Below, piece after piece: positions 24,535 to 33,465 of a stretch of DNA of 64,000 nucleotides (positions are counted from its first letter, which is position 1; each line of letters begins with the position of its first letter). A program made the translations under genes and the position numbers. The DNA comes from Phycisphaerales bacterium (lineage in GTDB: Bacteria > Planctomycetota > Phycisphaerae > Sedimentisphaerales > Anaerobacaceae), in contig PMZJ01000026.1 of the NCBI GenBank assembly GCA_003170415.1, forward strand, positions 124,001 to 188,000, given 5' to 3'. The notes beneath the pieces were generated by a model, which made no database searches, was not told the DNA's origin, and saw nothing but the letters and a program-made list of their open reading frames with translations.

Positions 24535-24705
24535 TTATTCCCGGTGAGTATGCTTCATTTTCCTGCGAATAATAAACAAGATGACTATTGTCGCAAGCAT
24601 CAGCAGCAAAATGATGTCACGGCTCATATTTGTTTTCAGTGCGAACGGTAATCCTATTATAGGTATCAATAGTAAAAGCCAAATGCCGTCATTTTTCCAG
24701 TTCAT
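24535..24705 (-). CDS. Small two-helix membrane protein
   Basis: The ATG at 24705 overlaps the stop of the pabB remnant (ATGA), which decides the start over an upstream in-frame alternative at 24774. The 56-residue product has two hydrophobic helices ([17 protein letters not shown] and [17 protein letters not shown]) and a basic tail ([10 protein letters not shown]). The function is unknown. It lies one base before the class IV aminotransferase start and is translated with it. Confidence 0.6.
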   Translation of the reverse strand: MNWKNDGIWLLLLIPIIGLPFALKTNMSRDIILLLMLATIVILFIIRRKMKHTHRE

Positions 24706-24869
24706 TTCCAAGCTCGATTCACGGCTTCGATTCCGGCTAATAGCACCCGTGCTTTTACTAAAGTTTCGTTCCATTCGACCATTGGGTCGGAATCGGCGAC
24801 GATGCCGCCGCCCGTCTGGACGTAAGCCGATTTGTTTTTAATGATAATCGTGCGTATGGCGATATTCAT
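24702..24869 (-). pseudogene. pabB: C-terminal remnant of a chorismate-binding enzyme (pabB/trpE type)
   Basis: The 55-codon frame encodes only the end of the chorismate-binding fold: [20 protein letters not shown] and [19 protein letters not shown]. In complete PabB or TrpE proteins this is the last tenth, with [10 protein letters not shown] forming part of the active site. About 400 upstream residues are missing; in their place stands an unrelated membrane protein gene. The fragment still starts with ATG in an ATGA overlap with that gene, and its stop overlaps the next start. It may be a relic kept for coupling, or still be translated as a small peptide. Confidence 0.75.
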
Positions 24870-25426
24870 TTTAGCTGTCCTGCGATGGGGTTTTCTTTAT
24901 CACGAACAATTAAGGCAACGATACCTGTTGTTATGAATGTCTTGAGTATAATTGTTCCGGCGGCAAGGGCAACGCAAAAGCCGAGGATCGTATTAAGAGG
25001 CCAGGGGACGAAATCGGGTATGCCGAACTGACGTGCCTGCTCGATATTAAAAAGCCCGTTGCCTGAAATTACCCACACAATGAGTAGTATAGCGGCGAAT
25101 GAGACCGCCGGCAGGCAGCCGTAAAGCGAGACAAAAAGCATCTGCCTGATAATTCGCTTTTGTGTAGCAAGGCCTTTTAACCACAAGCCAAACAAGATTC
25201 CCCATTCTATTGATAATATGATTGAAAGTATTTGCGTGCCCATTCCCCAGGCAAACGCGGCACATTCGAGAAAATAAAGGCCCAGCGATACCACGAGATA
25301 TTTAAAGAAGCGATTTTGCTTTCGAGTCAACCGTGAGAATCCGATAGCAAGAAAACCGCCTAAAATCAGGCCGCCGACAAGATTTGTTAACGCGAGCGAC
25401 GACATTAATGCGTTTTCTAAATTCAT
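24866..25426 (-). CDS. Multi-pass membrane protein of unknown function
   Basis: The 186-residue product has five to six membrane helices (for example [39 protein letters not shown] and [15 protein letters not shown]) and a short polar end. I do not recognise a family. It overlaps the pabB remnant at ATGA and follows the P-loop gene by eight bases, so it belongs to the rpmE-scpB transcript. It stands where the main part of pabB would be expected, which suggests it replaced that DNA. Confidence 0.6.
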   Translation of the reverse strand: MNLENALMSSLALTNLVGGLILGGFLAIGFSRLTRKQNRFFKYLVVSLGLYFLECAAFAWGMGTQILSIILSIEWGILFGLWLKGLATQKRIIRQMLFVSLYGCLPAVSFAAILLIVWVISGNGLFNIEQARQFGIPDFVPWPLNTILGFCVALAAGTIILKTFITTGIVALIVRDKENPIAGQLK

Positions 25427-25434
25427 TGCGTGTA

Positions 25435-26520
25435 TCAGGGCCTGATTAGTTTTTTCTTATTGAAAAATTCCAGAGCGTTTTTGGTGTTGTCAAAAAGCTT
25501 TGTCGCGGTTTGTGTTACGAATACCGAAGGCGATTGTTTCGCGGGCCAGATAACGTAAACGTCTTTTGCCGCCTCGTGAGCGTGCTGGAGTTCGCGTTCG
25601 ACGCCGCTGGAGATAGCGGCGCGACCATCGGGCAGAGTTGGGATGAAACTGATAATCATTTCGGCCTGGTCGATAAGCAGAAAATCGCGTGCGTAGGTCT
25701 GGCTGTAAATGTCTCGTTCGATTTGGCGAATCTGGTCGAGATTCAGCCGGACGGTTTTGCCTCCTGCCGATATTTCGAGGGAATCTTTGCCGTTCTCGGC
25801 GGCTTCAAGGGCCAGACGCGGCAGGAACGCCTCTTCCAAGTCGCCGGGGTCGAAGCAGGTGAAGTGTTTTTTCATTGATTGGCGAAACTCGCTGATTTCT
25901 TTTTTGACGTCTTCGAGGTCGGCCACGACGGTCATCGGGAAGCTAAGATACGCGCGTTTTATTTTCGGCTCAAAAAGCAGCCGGTAAAACGCCTCGATTG
26001 TCGCTTCGGTCCCGCCCCGGGCAAGGCAGTAAAAAGGCGTCTGTTCGTTGATACCCTTGCAGAGCATCTCGGTGCCGATGATTTCCTCTTCCCGCCAGAC
26101 GATGAGGTCTTTGAGCGTGTGTTCGCTTGCGTGTTCACTGAGCAGCCGACCGTGCAGGGCGGCGACGCCGTCAATCAGGCAGATGTACATACCTGCGTCG
26201 AGTTGGCGCATCTGGTCGAAATCGACGGCCGGGAACAGTCCGTGTCGCCAGCGGAATGTGGCGTGTGTGTTGACGATAAGATTGGGGACTTTTTTCGCTT
26301 TTGCGATGACGTCTTTGAAAACGCTTCGGCGAAGCGAGTGCAGCCGCTTTAATGGTATGTCCAGGATTTTTCCCGGCGCGATGTCCGGCGCCTCGGCATA
26401 CATCATATCGCCGACGTTGCATAGCAAAACCTCTTTATCCTGAAGGCCCGCGTAATCGCACGCCTTCTTAAGGTAGCTTTTTTTATCTAAGCCCACCAAT
26501 CCTGTTACAACTATTACCAT
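25435..26520 (-). CDS. P-loop kinase-like protein fused to a deoxyribosyltransferase-like domain
   Basis: The 361-residue protein begins with VIVVTGLVGLDKKSYLKK, a nucleotide-binding loop of adenylate-kinase type in which the usual GKS/T is changed to DKKS. A kinase-like domain extends to about residue 180 (NLIVNTHATFRWRHGLFPAV, YICLIDG). The C-terminal half begins RAYLSFPMTVV and ends DQAEMIISFIPTLPDG plus SSGVERELQHAHEAAKDVYV, like nucleoside 2-deoxyribosyltransferase folds, which often hydrolyse modified nucleotides. It may act in nucleotide or signal-nucleotide turnover. It lies between prfA and a membrane protein in one operon. Confidence 0.55.
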   Translation of the reverse strand: MVIVVTGLVGLDKKSYLKKACDYAGLQDKEVLLCNVGDMMYAEAPDIAPGKILDIPLKRLHSLRRSVFKDVIAKAKKVPNLIVNTHATFRWRHGLFPAVDFDQMRQLDAGMYICLIDGVAALHGRLLSEHASEHTLKDLIVWREEEIIGTEMLCKGINEQTPFYCLARGGTEATIEAFYRLLFEPKIKRAYLSFPMTVVADLEDVKKEISEFRQSMKKHFTCFDPGDLEEAFLPRLALEAAENGKDSLEISAGGKTVRLNLDQIRQIERDIYSQTYARDFLLIDQAEMIISFIPTLPDGRAAISSGVERELQHAHEAAKDVYVIWPAKQSPSVFVTQTATKLFDNTKNALEFFNKKKLIRP

Positions 26521-26537
26521 AAAGCGTCTTGGGTCTC

Positions 26538-27626
26538 TTAGAGGTTTTTGAGCCGTTCCTGAATATCGTGTTCTTTCAGCGCTTTGAACAATTCGCCTGC
26601 CTCGCCGGCTATTATTTTGTCTAAGGTGTAGAGCGACAGATTTATCCTGTGGTCGGTAACGCGGTTTTGCGGGAAATTGTAGGTTCTGATTTTTTCGCTG
26701 CGGTCGCCCGAGCCAATCATTATTTTACGTTTCGCTTCGCGCTCGGCCACTCTCTTGCTCTCGTAAAATTCATAAAGCCGGCCTCGCAGTATTCGCCAGG
26801 CCTTTGCGCGGTTTTTATGCTGGCTTTTTTCCTCCTGCATACGGACGGTGATTCCGGTTGGGATATGTTCAAGGCGTATCGCGCTACTTGTCTTGTTGAC
26901 CTTTTGCCCGCCGGGCCCGCTTGACCTGCAGACCTGCTCAACGACGTCGTCCGGGTTTATCTGGATGTCAACTTCCTCCGGCTCGGGCATCACGGCGACT
27001 GTTGCCGCGGACGTGTGAATTCTGCCCTGTGCTTCGGTTTCCGGCACTCTTTGGACGCGATGGCCTCCGCCCTCGTAACCCAGTTCTGCCCACACTCCTT
27101 CGCCCTTGATGCCGAATATTACTTCACGGAACCCGCCCCTGTCCGTGGTGCTGAAATCGAGGTCTTCGACTTTCCACCCGCGGTCGGTCGCGTATTTTGT
27201 GTACATCGTGTAGAGGTCGCGTGCGAATAGCGCCGCCTCTTCGCCACCCGTGCCCGCCCGGATTTCCATTATGACCGAGCCGATAGAATAATCGTCGGCG
27301 GTAAGCAGCTTGTCCTGAAGTTCCGCGAGCAGTGTTGTCTTTTTAGCGTTGAGCTGCTGAAGCTCCTCCTTTGCCATTTCCTTAAGCTCTGGCTCAGTTG
27401 AGCTGCTGTTTATCAGTTGTTCTGAATGTACCGCCTCCGCGGCGGCTTTCTTGTAGTCACGATATTTTGCAACCAGTCCCTTGAGTTTGCCCTGCTCCTT
27501 CGCAAGCGCAATCAGCTTGGTGGAATCGCACGCGATGTCAGGATTTTCCATCTGCTTCTGCAATTCGTCGAAGCGGGCCTCAATCTCGGTCAGTTTCGTA
27601 ATTAAAGGCGTATTTGCTTCAGGCAT
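26538..27626 (-). CDS. prfA: Peptide chain release factor 1
   Basis: The 362-residue protein has the release factor layout. HRVQRVPETEAQGRIHTSAA contains the P-x-T type region that reads UAA/UAG and is specific to RF1, and SGPGGQKVNKTSSAIRLEH holds the GGQ that triggers peptidyl-tRNA hydrolysis. The usual residue after GGQ is His; here it is Lys. I took ATG 27626 because the family begins here; an upstream start adds 14 residues. It follows rpmE and heads a long operon. The usual partner prmC is absent, replaced by the P-loop gene. Confidence 0.95.
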   Translation of the reverse strand: MPEANTPLITKLTEIEARFDELQKQMENPDIACDSTKLIALAKEQGKLKGLVAKYRDYKKAAAEAVHSEQLINSSSTEPELKEMAKEELQQLNAKKTTLLAELQDKLLTADDYSIGSVIMEIRAGTGGEEAALFARDLYTMYTKYATDRGWKVEDLDFSTTDRGGFREVIFGIKGEGVWAELGYEGGGHRVQRVPETEAQGRIHTSAATVAVMPEPEEVDIQINPDDVVEQVCRSSGPGGQKVNKTSSAIRLEHIPTGITVRMQEEKSQHKNRAKAWRILRGRLYEFYESKRVAEREAKRKIMIGSGDRSEKIRTYNFPQNRVTDHRINLSLYTLDKIIAGEAGELFKALKEHDIQERLKNL

Positions 27627-27667
27627 ATTTTTGTCCCGGTAATTTACTTTTGGAAAGGCAATAAACA

Positions 27668-27713
27668 ATCAGGGCTCCATTCTTGCTCAAACGACCAAAA
27701 AAAGAGCCCTGAT
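27668..27713. repeat. Inverted repeat in the rpmE-prfA spacer
   Basis: ATCAGGGCTC (27668-27677) and GAGCCCTGAT (27704-27713) are perfect arms, with a run of A just inside the second arm. On the transcribed strand this gives a T-run in the loop rather than after the stem. It could be an attenuator or a processing site. Confidence 0.5.
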
Positions 27714-27732
27714 AGTGATTCGGCGTGAGTAA

Positions 27733-27954
27733 CTACTTTTTCGTTTTTTTGAAGTAGTCGGTGCCGTATTTTTTCTGGAAACGTTCGACTCGGCCCGCGG
27801 TGTCAACGTATTTTTGTTTGCCTGTGTAGAACGGGTGGCAGGCGGAGCAAATTTCCGCGTGGATTTCGCCTGCGGTGCTGCGGGTCTCAAAGGTATTTCC
27901 GCAGCCGCAGCGAACCACGACCTTGTCGTATTTAGGATGTATGTCTTTCTTCAT
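27733..27954 (-). CDS. rpmE: Ribosomal protein L31
   Basis: The 73-residue protein begins [16 protein letters not shown] at ATG 27954 behind AGGAG. It is the zinc-binding (C+) form: CGC in the first half, [21 protein letters not shown] in the second, with four cysteines as ligands. L31 belongs to the central protuberance of the large subunit. It heads the operon with prfA, a common arrangement. The zinc form can be replaced under zinc limitation by a C- paralogue; none is seen here. Confidence 0.95.
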   Translation of the reverse strand: MKKDIHPKYDKVVVRCGCGNTFETRSTAGEIHAEICSACHPFYTGKQKYVDTAGRVERFQKKYGTDYFKKTKK

Positions 27955-28192
27955 AATAAACTCCTGAACAATCAAAAGCACCATTTTAACGTACTCAGCG
28001 TATAAATCAATAGGATTTTTAGACAAGTTTAAGGGTTGTGAGACACTATTTTGTATTAATAGTTTGGTTTTTAGGGTAAAAAACAGAGATTGGCTGGGCG
28101 TATTGGCATTTGCGATATTACCAGACTAAGGCGTAGTTTTGCGAAATAGCTGAAGGTTGGTCGATTTTCAATCGATATGTGTAATACCCACA

Positions 28193-28230
28193 CTTTATAT
28201 AGGAGTAGGAACTTAACTTTATACAGGGGT
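28193..28230 (+). repeat. Direct repeat before the sugar isomerase gene
   Basis: CTTTATATAGGAGT (28193-28206) and CTTTATACAGGGGT (28217-28230) are 24 bases apart, with 12 of 14 identical. The second ends six bases before the start codon and includes a ribosome site. They may be operator half-sites or a duplicated ribosome site. Confidence 0.4.
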
Positions 28231-28236
28231 GCCCGG

Positions 28237-29019
28237 ATGAAAATCAGGTACGTTGTCTCAACAATGGCATTCTGGGGTAAGCAGAGCCGATTGTCTCTGG
28301 AGCAGGAATGTGACCTGCTGCGGACGCTCGGTTTGGGCGTGGAGCTTTGGCCTAATCTTGGCGGGCTGGACGAGTGCCGGTATGACAAACGTGACTGGCC
28401 TCGGCTTGCGTCGGCTACCGAGGGTATGCTGGTTTCGATGCGCTCCCGCAATGACAATCCGAGCATTGAACAGTGGGCGGAGCAAATCGGCTGCGCGAAA
28501 CTGCTCAAGGCAAATATCGTCGCCGATTTGCAGAGTTTGCGAATGCAGGGCAAAAACGCCGACGATGGTGATTTTATCGCCGAAGTCGTCGGGATGGCAA
28601 AAGATGAGGGCGTAAAACTTTGTATAGAAACGGGGCCGCTGGATATGCTCAGGGATATCGGCCGTCGTTTCAAGTCGATATGGTATTGCCTGGATACCGG
28701 CTACGCGAGGTGCGATGCCGGGCACAGTTTCAATGAGTATGTTGATACGCTTGCGAAAAGGACCGCTCATTTGCATCTTACCGACCACAACGGAAGTTGC
28801 GATGACCACAGGCCCCTTGGTTGTTCAGGCGGGGCGAATCATAATGATTTCGATTATCTGCTGGAGTCGCTGAAGAAATATAATAACGATGTTATCGCTT
28901 CGCTCGAAATGACGCCCTGCACTCCGGTTGAAATGATAAAGCGGTCGAGTTATTTTCTTTTCGATGTTCTTGGCTGGCCTGACCGCCCCCAAAAAACCGC
29001 GGATTCTCATAACCATTAA
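28237..29019 (+). CDS. Sugar phosphate isomerase/epimerase-like TIM barrel protein
   Basis: ATG 28237 begins MKIRYVVSTMAFWG, a first strand of the xylose-isomerase-like barrel. The 260-residue product has the metal-binding pattern of this group: CIETGPLDMLRDIG (Glu), WYCLDTGYARCDAGH (Asp, His), HLHLTDHNGSCDDH and ASLEMTP (Glu at the end). Such enzymes interconvert or hydrolyse sugars and inositols with a divalent cation. The precise substrate cannot be told. It is followed after 93 bases by a radical SAM gene on the same strand. Confidence 0.8.
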   Translation: MKIRYVVSTMAFWGKQSRLSLEQECDLLRTLGLGVELWPNLGGLDECRYDKRDWPRLASATEGMLVSMRSRNDNPSIEQWAEQIGCAKLLKANIVADLQSLRMQGKNADDGDFIAEVVGMAKDEGVKLCIETGPLDMLRDIGRRFKSIWYCLDTGYARCDAGHSFNEYVDTLAKRTAHLHLTDHNGSCDDHRPLGCSGGANHNDFDYLLESLKKYNNDVIASLEMTPCTPVEMIKRSSYFLFDVLGWPDRPQKTADSHNH

Positions 29020-29112
29020 GTTGTTCCCGCCTCATCAGAAAACTGTTGACAAAAAACGCCGATTGCCGATGCTGGTCGATTATTTTGATATTGTTTTTAA
29101 GGCAATCGAACT

Positions 29113-30417
29113 ATGTCAGCAACGCCAAAGATATTACTTGTAAATCCGCCGATATACGATTTCGCCGCGTATGACTTCTGGCTTAAGCCCTATGGCCTGT
29201 TAAGCGTAGCGGGATACCTTCGCGGCAGGGCGGAATTTACCCTCTTCGATTACCTCGACCGGCTGCATCTGTTTTACGCGACTCACAAAGAAATCAAGAA
29301 CGACCAGTGGGGCAGCGGCAGGTTCTATTCCGAGAAGATTCCCAATCCTGAGTGTTTGAGGGACATACCGCGTTCGTTCAGGCGGTTTGGCCTGCCGAGG
29401 TCGATCTTTCAGGATTTTCTCGCCACACACACGGGTTACGACTTTGTATTTGTCGGCACGGTAATGACCTACTGGTATCCGGGTGTGCGGGAGGTGGTAG
29501 AGGACATTCATCGGGCAATGCCTGCCGTTAAAATCATAATCGGCGGAAACTATGTAACGCTGTGTCATAGCTACGCTGAAAAGCTCGGAGCGGATTTGCT
29601 TGTCGAAGGTAATGACCTTGGGCCGGTTTGGGATTTCGTTGGGCTTAAACCTGATTTGAGCCAACCGGGGTTTTGGGAGGCATACGATAAATTAAGCGTC
29701 GGAGTATTAAAACTCACCGACGGCTGTCCTTTTGAATGCACGTATTGTCTTGTGCCAAAAGTATATGGCAAGTTTCGGCCTCGGTCTTTGGAACGGTCGC
29801 TGGCGGAACTGGAGCTCCTTATAAAACTTGGGGCGAGAAACGTCGCATTTTATGATGATGCTTTGTTATTCGACGCGAAGAATGTTCTGGTTCCGTTTTT
29901 CAATGAGGTCATCCGGCGAAATATAAAAGTAAATTTTCACAGCCCCAACGCAATTAACGCGAGATTCGTGACAAAGGAAATTGCTCAGTTAATGGTGCGG
30001 GCGGGTTTCAAGTGTTTTTATCTTGGCTTTGAAAGTGCCTCGAGAGATTGGCAACAGCAAACCGGCTCAAAGGTTTTCTCGGAAGAACTGGCGGAGGCGG
30101 TTGCGAACCTGAAATCAGCAGGCACAGAGCCGAATAATATCACTGCTTACCAGATTTTGGGACATCCTAAAACCAACGTTGCTGATTTGGAAGAATCGAT
30201 GCGTTTTGTGAATCGCTTGGGCATACGAGGGATGCTCGCCGATTTTTCGCCGATACCGGGAACGCCCGATGGCGAACTATGCAGGAAATGGGTCGATATG
30301 GATGAACCCTTAATGCACAACAAGACGGCTTTTCCCGTTATCCTGCTCGGCTTCGACGAGACAAACCGTCTCAAAGACCTCCAGCGACAGTTAAATCGCA
30401 GTATCGGTTCTCGATAA
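29113..30417 (+). CDS. B12-binding-domain radical SAM protein
   Basis: The 434-residue protein starts with ILLVNPPIYDFA and YGLLSVAGYLR, the opening of the cobalamin-binding fold found in class B radical SAM enzymes. The His motif DxHxxG is not seen, so B12 binding may be weak. CPFECTYC (C205, C209, C212) binds the 4Fe-4S cluster that cleaves S-adenosylmethionine, followed by NVAFYDDALLFD, GFESASRDWQQQTGS and ADFSPIPGTPDG. Members methylate or rearrange diverse substrates. The substrate is unknown; there is no biosynthetic cluster around it. Confidence 0.88.
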   Translation: MSATPKILLVNPPIYDFAAYDFWLKPYGLLSVAGYLRGRAEFTLFDYLDRLHLFYATHKEIKNDQWGSGRFYSEKIPNPECLRDIPRSFRRFGLPRSIFQDFLATHTGYDFVFVGTVMTYWYPGVREVVEDIHRAMPAVKIIIGGNYVTLCHSYAEKLGADLLVEGNDLGPVWDFVGLKPDLSQPGFWEAYDKLSVGVLKLTDGCPFECTYCLVPKVYGKFRPRSLERSLAELELLIKLGARNVAFYDDALLFDAKNVLVPFFNEVIRRNIKVNFHSPNAINARFVTKEIAQLMVRAGFKCFYLGFESASRDWQQQTGSKVFSEELAEAVANLKSAGTEPNNITAYQILGHPKTNVADLEESMRFVNRLGIRGMLADFSPIPGTPDGELCRKWVDMDEPLMHNKTAFPVILLGFDETNRLKDLQRQLNRSIGSR

Positions 30418-30498
30418 GCTGATTTTCCCAAAGTTGTTTATATTGTGAAGTAGTGGTGCTATACTTTTTGCAAAAATAAGCGGATTTGCGAGGAATAT

Positions 30499-30585
30499 AT
30501 GAAAAGAACAAAGTCGATTGCGATACTTTCAGGCGGCGGGGACTGCCCCGGCACAAACGCGGTCGGCACCTGTTTTGGCGACTGA
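30499..30585 (+). pseudogene. N-terminal remnant of 6-phosphofructokinase
   Basis: The 28-codon frame begins with ATG after GAGGAAT and reads MKRTKSIAILSGGGDCPGTN, then AVGTCFGD and stop. IAILxxGGDCPGxN is the phosphate-binding first loop of phosphofructokinase. Nothing else of the enzyme follows: the sequence passes straight to the end of the Ca-type ATPase gene on the other strand. A TATACT box lies about 25 bases upstream. It is most simply a deletion relic. An assembly gap could also produce this. Confidence 0.75.
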
Positions 30586-30610
30586 ATCGAAAATATGGTT
30601 GAGCGAATAA

Positions 30611-33313
30611 TTATGCCGGCTGCATAACGCCCGTTTGTTTTCTAATCGCCTTGATGATTTCCATCGCCCAGAGAGGCAGCGATGAAATCGCGATTATCAT
30701 ACACCAGTCAAACGCCATCAGCGGTTCCGTTTTGAAAATCGTCTGGAAGAATGGTATGTAAACAACCATCATTTGCAGCAGGAATGATATCCCCGCCGCC
30801 CATAGCAGTTTTGTGTTTGTGAATACGCCGAGTTTGAAAAGCGATTCGGTCTGGCTTCGGCAGTTAAAGGCGTGAAACAACTGGCTGCACGAGAGCACCA
30901 CGAACGCGGCGGTCCTGGCCCGCGGCAGACCTTCGTTTTCGATAAACATCACAAAGTAAAACGCGGCCAAACTGCAAAAAGCGATAAATATGCCCTGCGC
31001 GAGCATCAGGAATGCCCCTTGTCTGGTGACGACCGGCTCTTTTGGCGGGCGGGGCCGGCGTTTCATAACGTTGGGGTCGATTGGGTCAACGCCCAGCGCA
31101 AGGGCAGGCAGCCCGTCGGTTACTAAATTTACCCACAGGATTTGAATAGGTAATAGCGGCATGGGCCAGCCGATGAGTGATGAAACGAACATAACCAGGA
31201 TTTCGCCCGTGTTGCAGGATAGCAGGTAATGAATGAATTTTTTGATATTGTCGTAAATGCCCCTGCCTTCCTCGACAGCGGCGACTATCGACGCGAAATT
31301 GTCGTCGGTAACAATCATATCCGAGACCTCTTTGGTTACGTCGGTTCCCGTGATGCCCATCGCGACGCCGATATCGGCCTCCTTGAGCGCAGGCGCGTCG
31401 TTGACGCCGTCGCCCGTCATCGCGACCACCTCGTTTTGATGCCGCAGCGCCCGAACAATACGCAGTTTATGCTCAGGTGATACGCGGGCGTAAACGCTTC
31501 CCTTTTGCACCTGCTGTGCGAGCCGTTCATCTGTTATCTTGTCTAATTCTTCGCCGGTAAGCGCAACTGAATCGGCCTGGAAAAATCCCAGTTCTTTGGC
31601 TATGGCGACCGCGGTATTTTTGTGGTCGCCCGTAATCATCACGGTTCTTATCGAGGCGGTCATGCAATCCCGTATGGCTTTTTTGACCTCTTCTCTCGGC
31701 GGGTCAATCATCGCCACAAGCCCCGCAAAAATCAGGTTCTTTTCAATTGTATCGGCCTGGTAGTTTGTGTCGGTGCTGTCCAGTTCCTTGTATGCGAGAC
31801 CAAGTACTCTCATCGCGTCGTTTGCCATTCGATTGTTGGCGTTCAAAATATATTCCGTGTCCTTTGGGAGCAGGTTTCTGGTTGCCCCGTCCAATTCGAT
31901 TTTAGTGCAGTCGCCGAGCAGGATATCCGGCGCTCCTTTTACAAAGGCGATTCGCCTGCCGGAATTTTCGCGGATTATGGTCATTTTTTTTCGTTCTGAA
32001 TCGAAAGGTATCTCCGTTACGAATTGCCAGTCGGTTTCTGCCTTTTCCTTCCATATATCCGCTTTAGCTGAGACGGTTAGGATGGCTGCCTCTGTCGGGT
32101 CGCCGAAAATTTTGAATTTGTTGCTCTCACGAATCAGTTGCGCGCCGTTGCAAAGCGTCCCGCAAAGTAATGCCTTGTTTAGCGTCGGGTAATCGGCTGG
32201 TTTTATTAATTTGCCGTCCAAAAGGAAATCTCCCTTCGGTTCGTAGCCGACGCCGGTTACTTTGAATTGTTTGCCGTCCGCGTAAACCGCCTGGACGGTC
32301 ATCTCGTTCCTGGTAAGCGTCCCTGTTTTATCTGAGCATATAACGGTCGCGCAGCCAAGTGTCTCAACTGAAGGCAGTTTGCGGATAAGGGCGTGGCGGG
32401 CGACCATTCTCTGAACCCCAAGCGCAAGTGCTATTGTTACCACCGCGGGCATTCCCTCCGGGATAGCGGCGACCGCCAAGCTCACCGAGGTAAGAAACAT
32501 ATCCAGCCATTTGCCGCCCCGCATAACGCCAAGAACAAAAACCATCGCCACAAGCACAAAACACGCGTAAACTATCCATTTGCCGAACTGTTCGAGCTTT
32601 TTCTGCAGGGGCGTGGAATCCCGTTTGATTTCCTGAATCATACCTGCGATTTTGCCCAGCTCGGTCTGCATCCCGGTTTCAGCGACAATAGCTCTCGCTT
32701 TGCCGCCTGCGACGGACGTTCCCATATAGACCATATTTGCCCTGTCAGCCAATTGGACGTCTTTTTCTTCCAGCGCCTCGGTCGTTTTTGCTACCGGTGT
32801 CGATTCCCCTGTCAAGCTCGCTTCCTGCACGGCGAAATTGGCGGTCAGCCAGACCACTCGGCTGTCGGCGGGTATGTTGTCACCCGCCTCAAGCTCAATC
32901 AGGTCGCCCGGCACAAGCTCGAAAGACGATATGACGGCGTACCGGCCGTCACGGATTACTTTGGAAGACGGGCTTGAGAGGTTCTTCAAAGCCGCAAGCG
33001 ATTTCTCTGCGCGGTATTCCTGTATAAAGCCCAGTATCGCGTTGAGAACTACGATTGCGATAATCGCTAATGCGTCAACCCATTCCTGCAGGAAACCCGA
33101 TACAATCGCCGCCCCGATAAGCACCCAGATGATAAAATCCTCGAATTGGCCGAAGAGAATACTCCAGGGTGAAATGCCTTTCTTCTCCTGCAACTGGTTG
33201 GGGCCGTATTTAATTAATCTGGCGACTGCTTCCTGAGAGGTCAGCCCGCCTGATAAATCCGTCCCAAGATTTTTGGATACCTGCTCGATGCCGATTTGCC
33301 ACCACTGTGTCAT
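30611..33313 (-). CDS. P-type cation ATPase, SERCA/PMCA-like (probable Ca2+)
   Basis: The 900-residue pump has all P-type motifs: TGES (actuator, with SLTGESTPV), the phosphorylated Asp in [18 protein letters not shown] and the hinge TGDGVNDAP. The helix 4 motif is PEGMPAVVT and helix 6 holds [13 protein letters not shown], close to those of Ca2+ pumps of type IIA, including bacterial LMCA1. It would export Ca2+ from the cytoplasm using ATP. An N-terminal cation ATPase domain (residues about 5-70) is present. It is divergent from a second P-type ATPase, 152 bases away, which implies a shared control region. Confidence 0.9.
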   Translation of the reverse strand: MTQWWQIGIEQVSKNLGTDLSGGLTSQEAVARLIKYGPNQLQEKKGISPWSILFGQFEDFIIWVLIGAAIVSGFLQEWVDALAIIAIVVLNAILGFIQEYRAEKSLAALKNLSSPSSKVIRDGRYAVISSFELVPGDLIELEAGDNIPADSRVVWLTANFAVQEASLTGESTPVAKTTEALEEKDVQLADRANMVYMGTSVAGGKARAIVAETGMQTELGKIAGMIQEIKRDSTPLQKKLEQFGKWIVYACFVLVAMVFVLGVMRGGKWLDMFLTSVSLAVAAIPEGMPAVVTIALALGVQRMVARHALIRKLPSVETLGCATVICSDKTGTLTRNEMTVQAVYADGKQFKVTGVGYEPKGDFLLDGKLIKPADYPTLNKALLCGTLCNGAQLIRESNKFKIFGDPTEAAILTVSAKADIWKEKAETDWQFVTEIPFDSERKKMTIIRENSGRRIAFVKGAPDILLGDCTKIELDGATRNLLPKDTEYILNANNRMANDAMRVLGLAYKELDSTDTNYQADTIEKNLIFAGLVAMIDPPREEVKKAIRDCMTASIRTVMITGDHKNTAVAIAKELGFFQADSVALTGEELDKITDERLAQQVQKGSVYARVSPEHKLRIVRALRHQNEVVAMTGDGVNDAPALKEADIGVAMGITGTDVTKEVSDMIVTDDNFASIVAAVEEGRGIYDNIKKFIHYLLSCNTGEILVMFVSSLIGWPMPLLPIQILWVNLVTDGLPALALGVDPIDPNVMKRRPRPPKEPVVTRQGAFLMLAQGIFIAFCSLAAFYFVMFIENEGLPRARTAAFVVLSCSQLFHAFNCRSQTESLFKLGVFTNTKLLWAAGISFLLQMMVVYIPFFQTIFKTEPLMAFDWCMIIAISSLPLWAMEIIKAIRKQTGVMQPA

Positions 33314-33465
33314 TTCTGACCCCTTAATTGCGTATGGTTTTTGTTCCTAACAATATAATCGCCCGTCGGCGTAAAATAAACAACCTTCGGAGGTAGTCGT
33401 TTGCCTGCGTTGCTTTTGCAGAGCATATCCAATATACTCACTGGTTCGAGTAAAAGAGGTATTCG

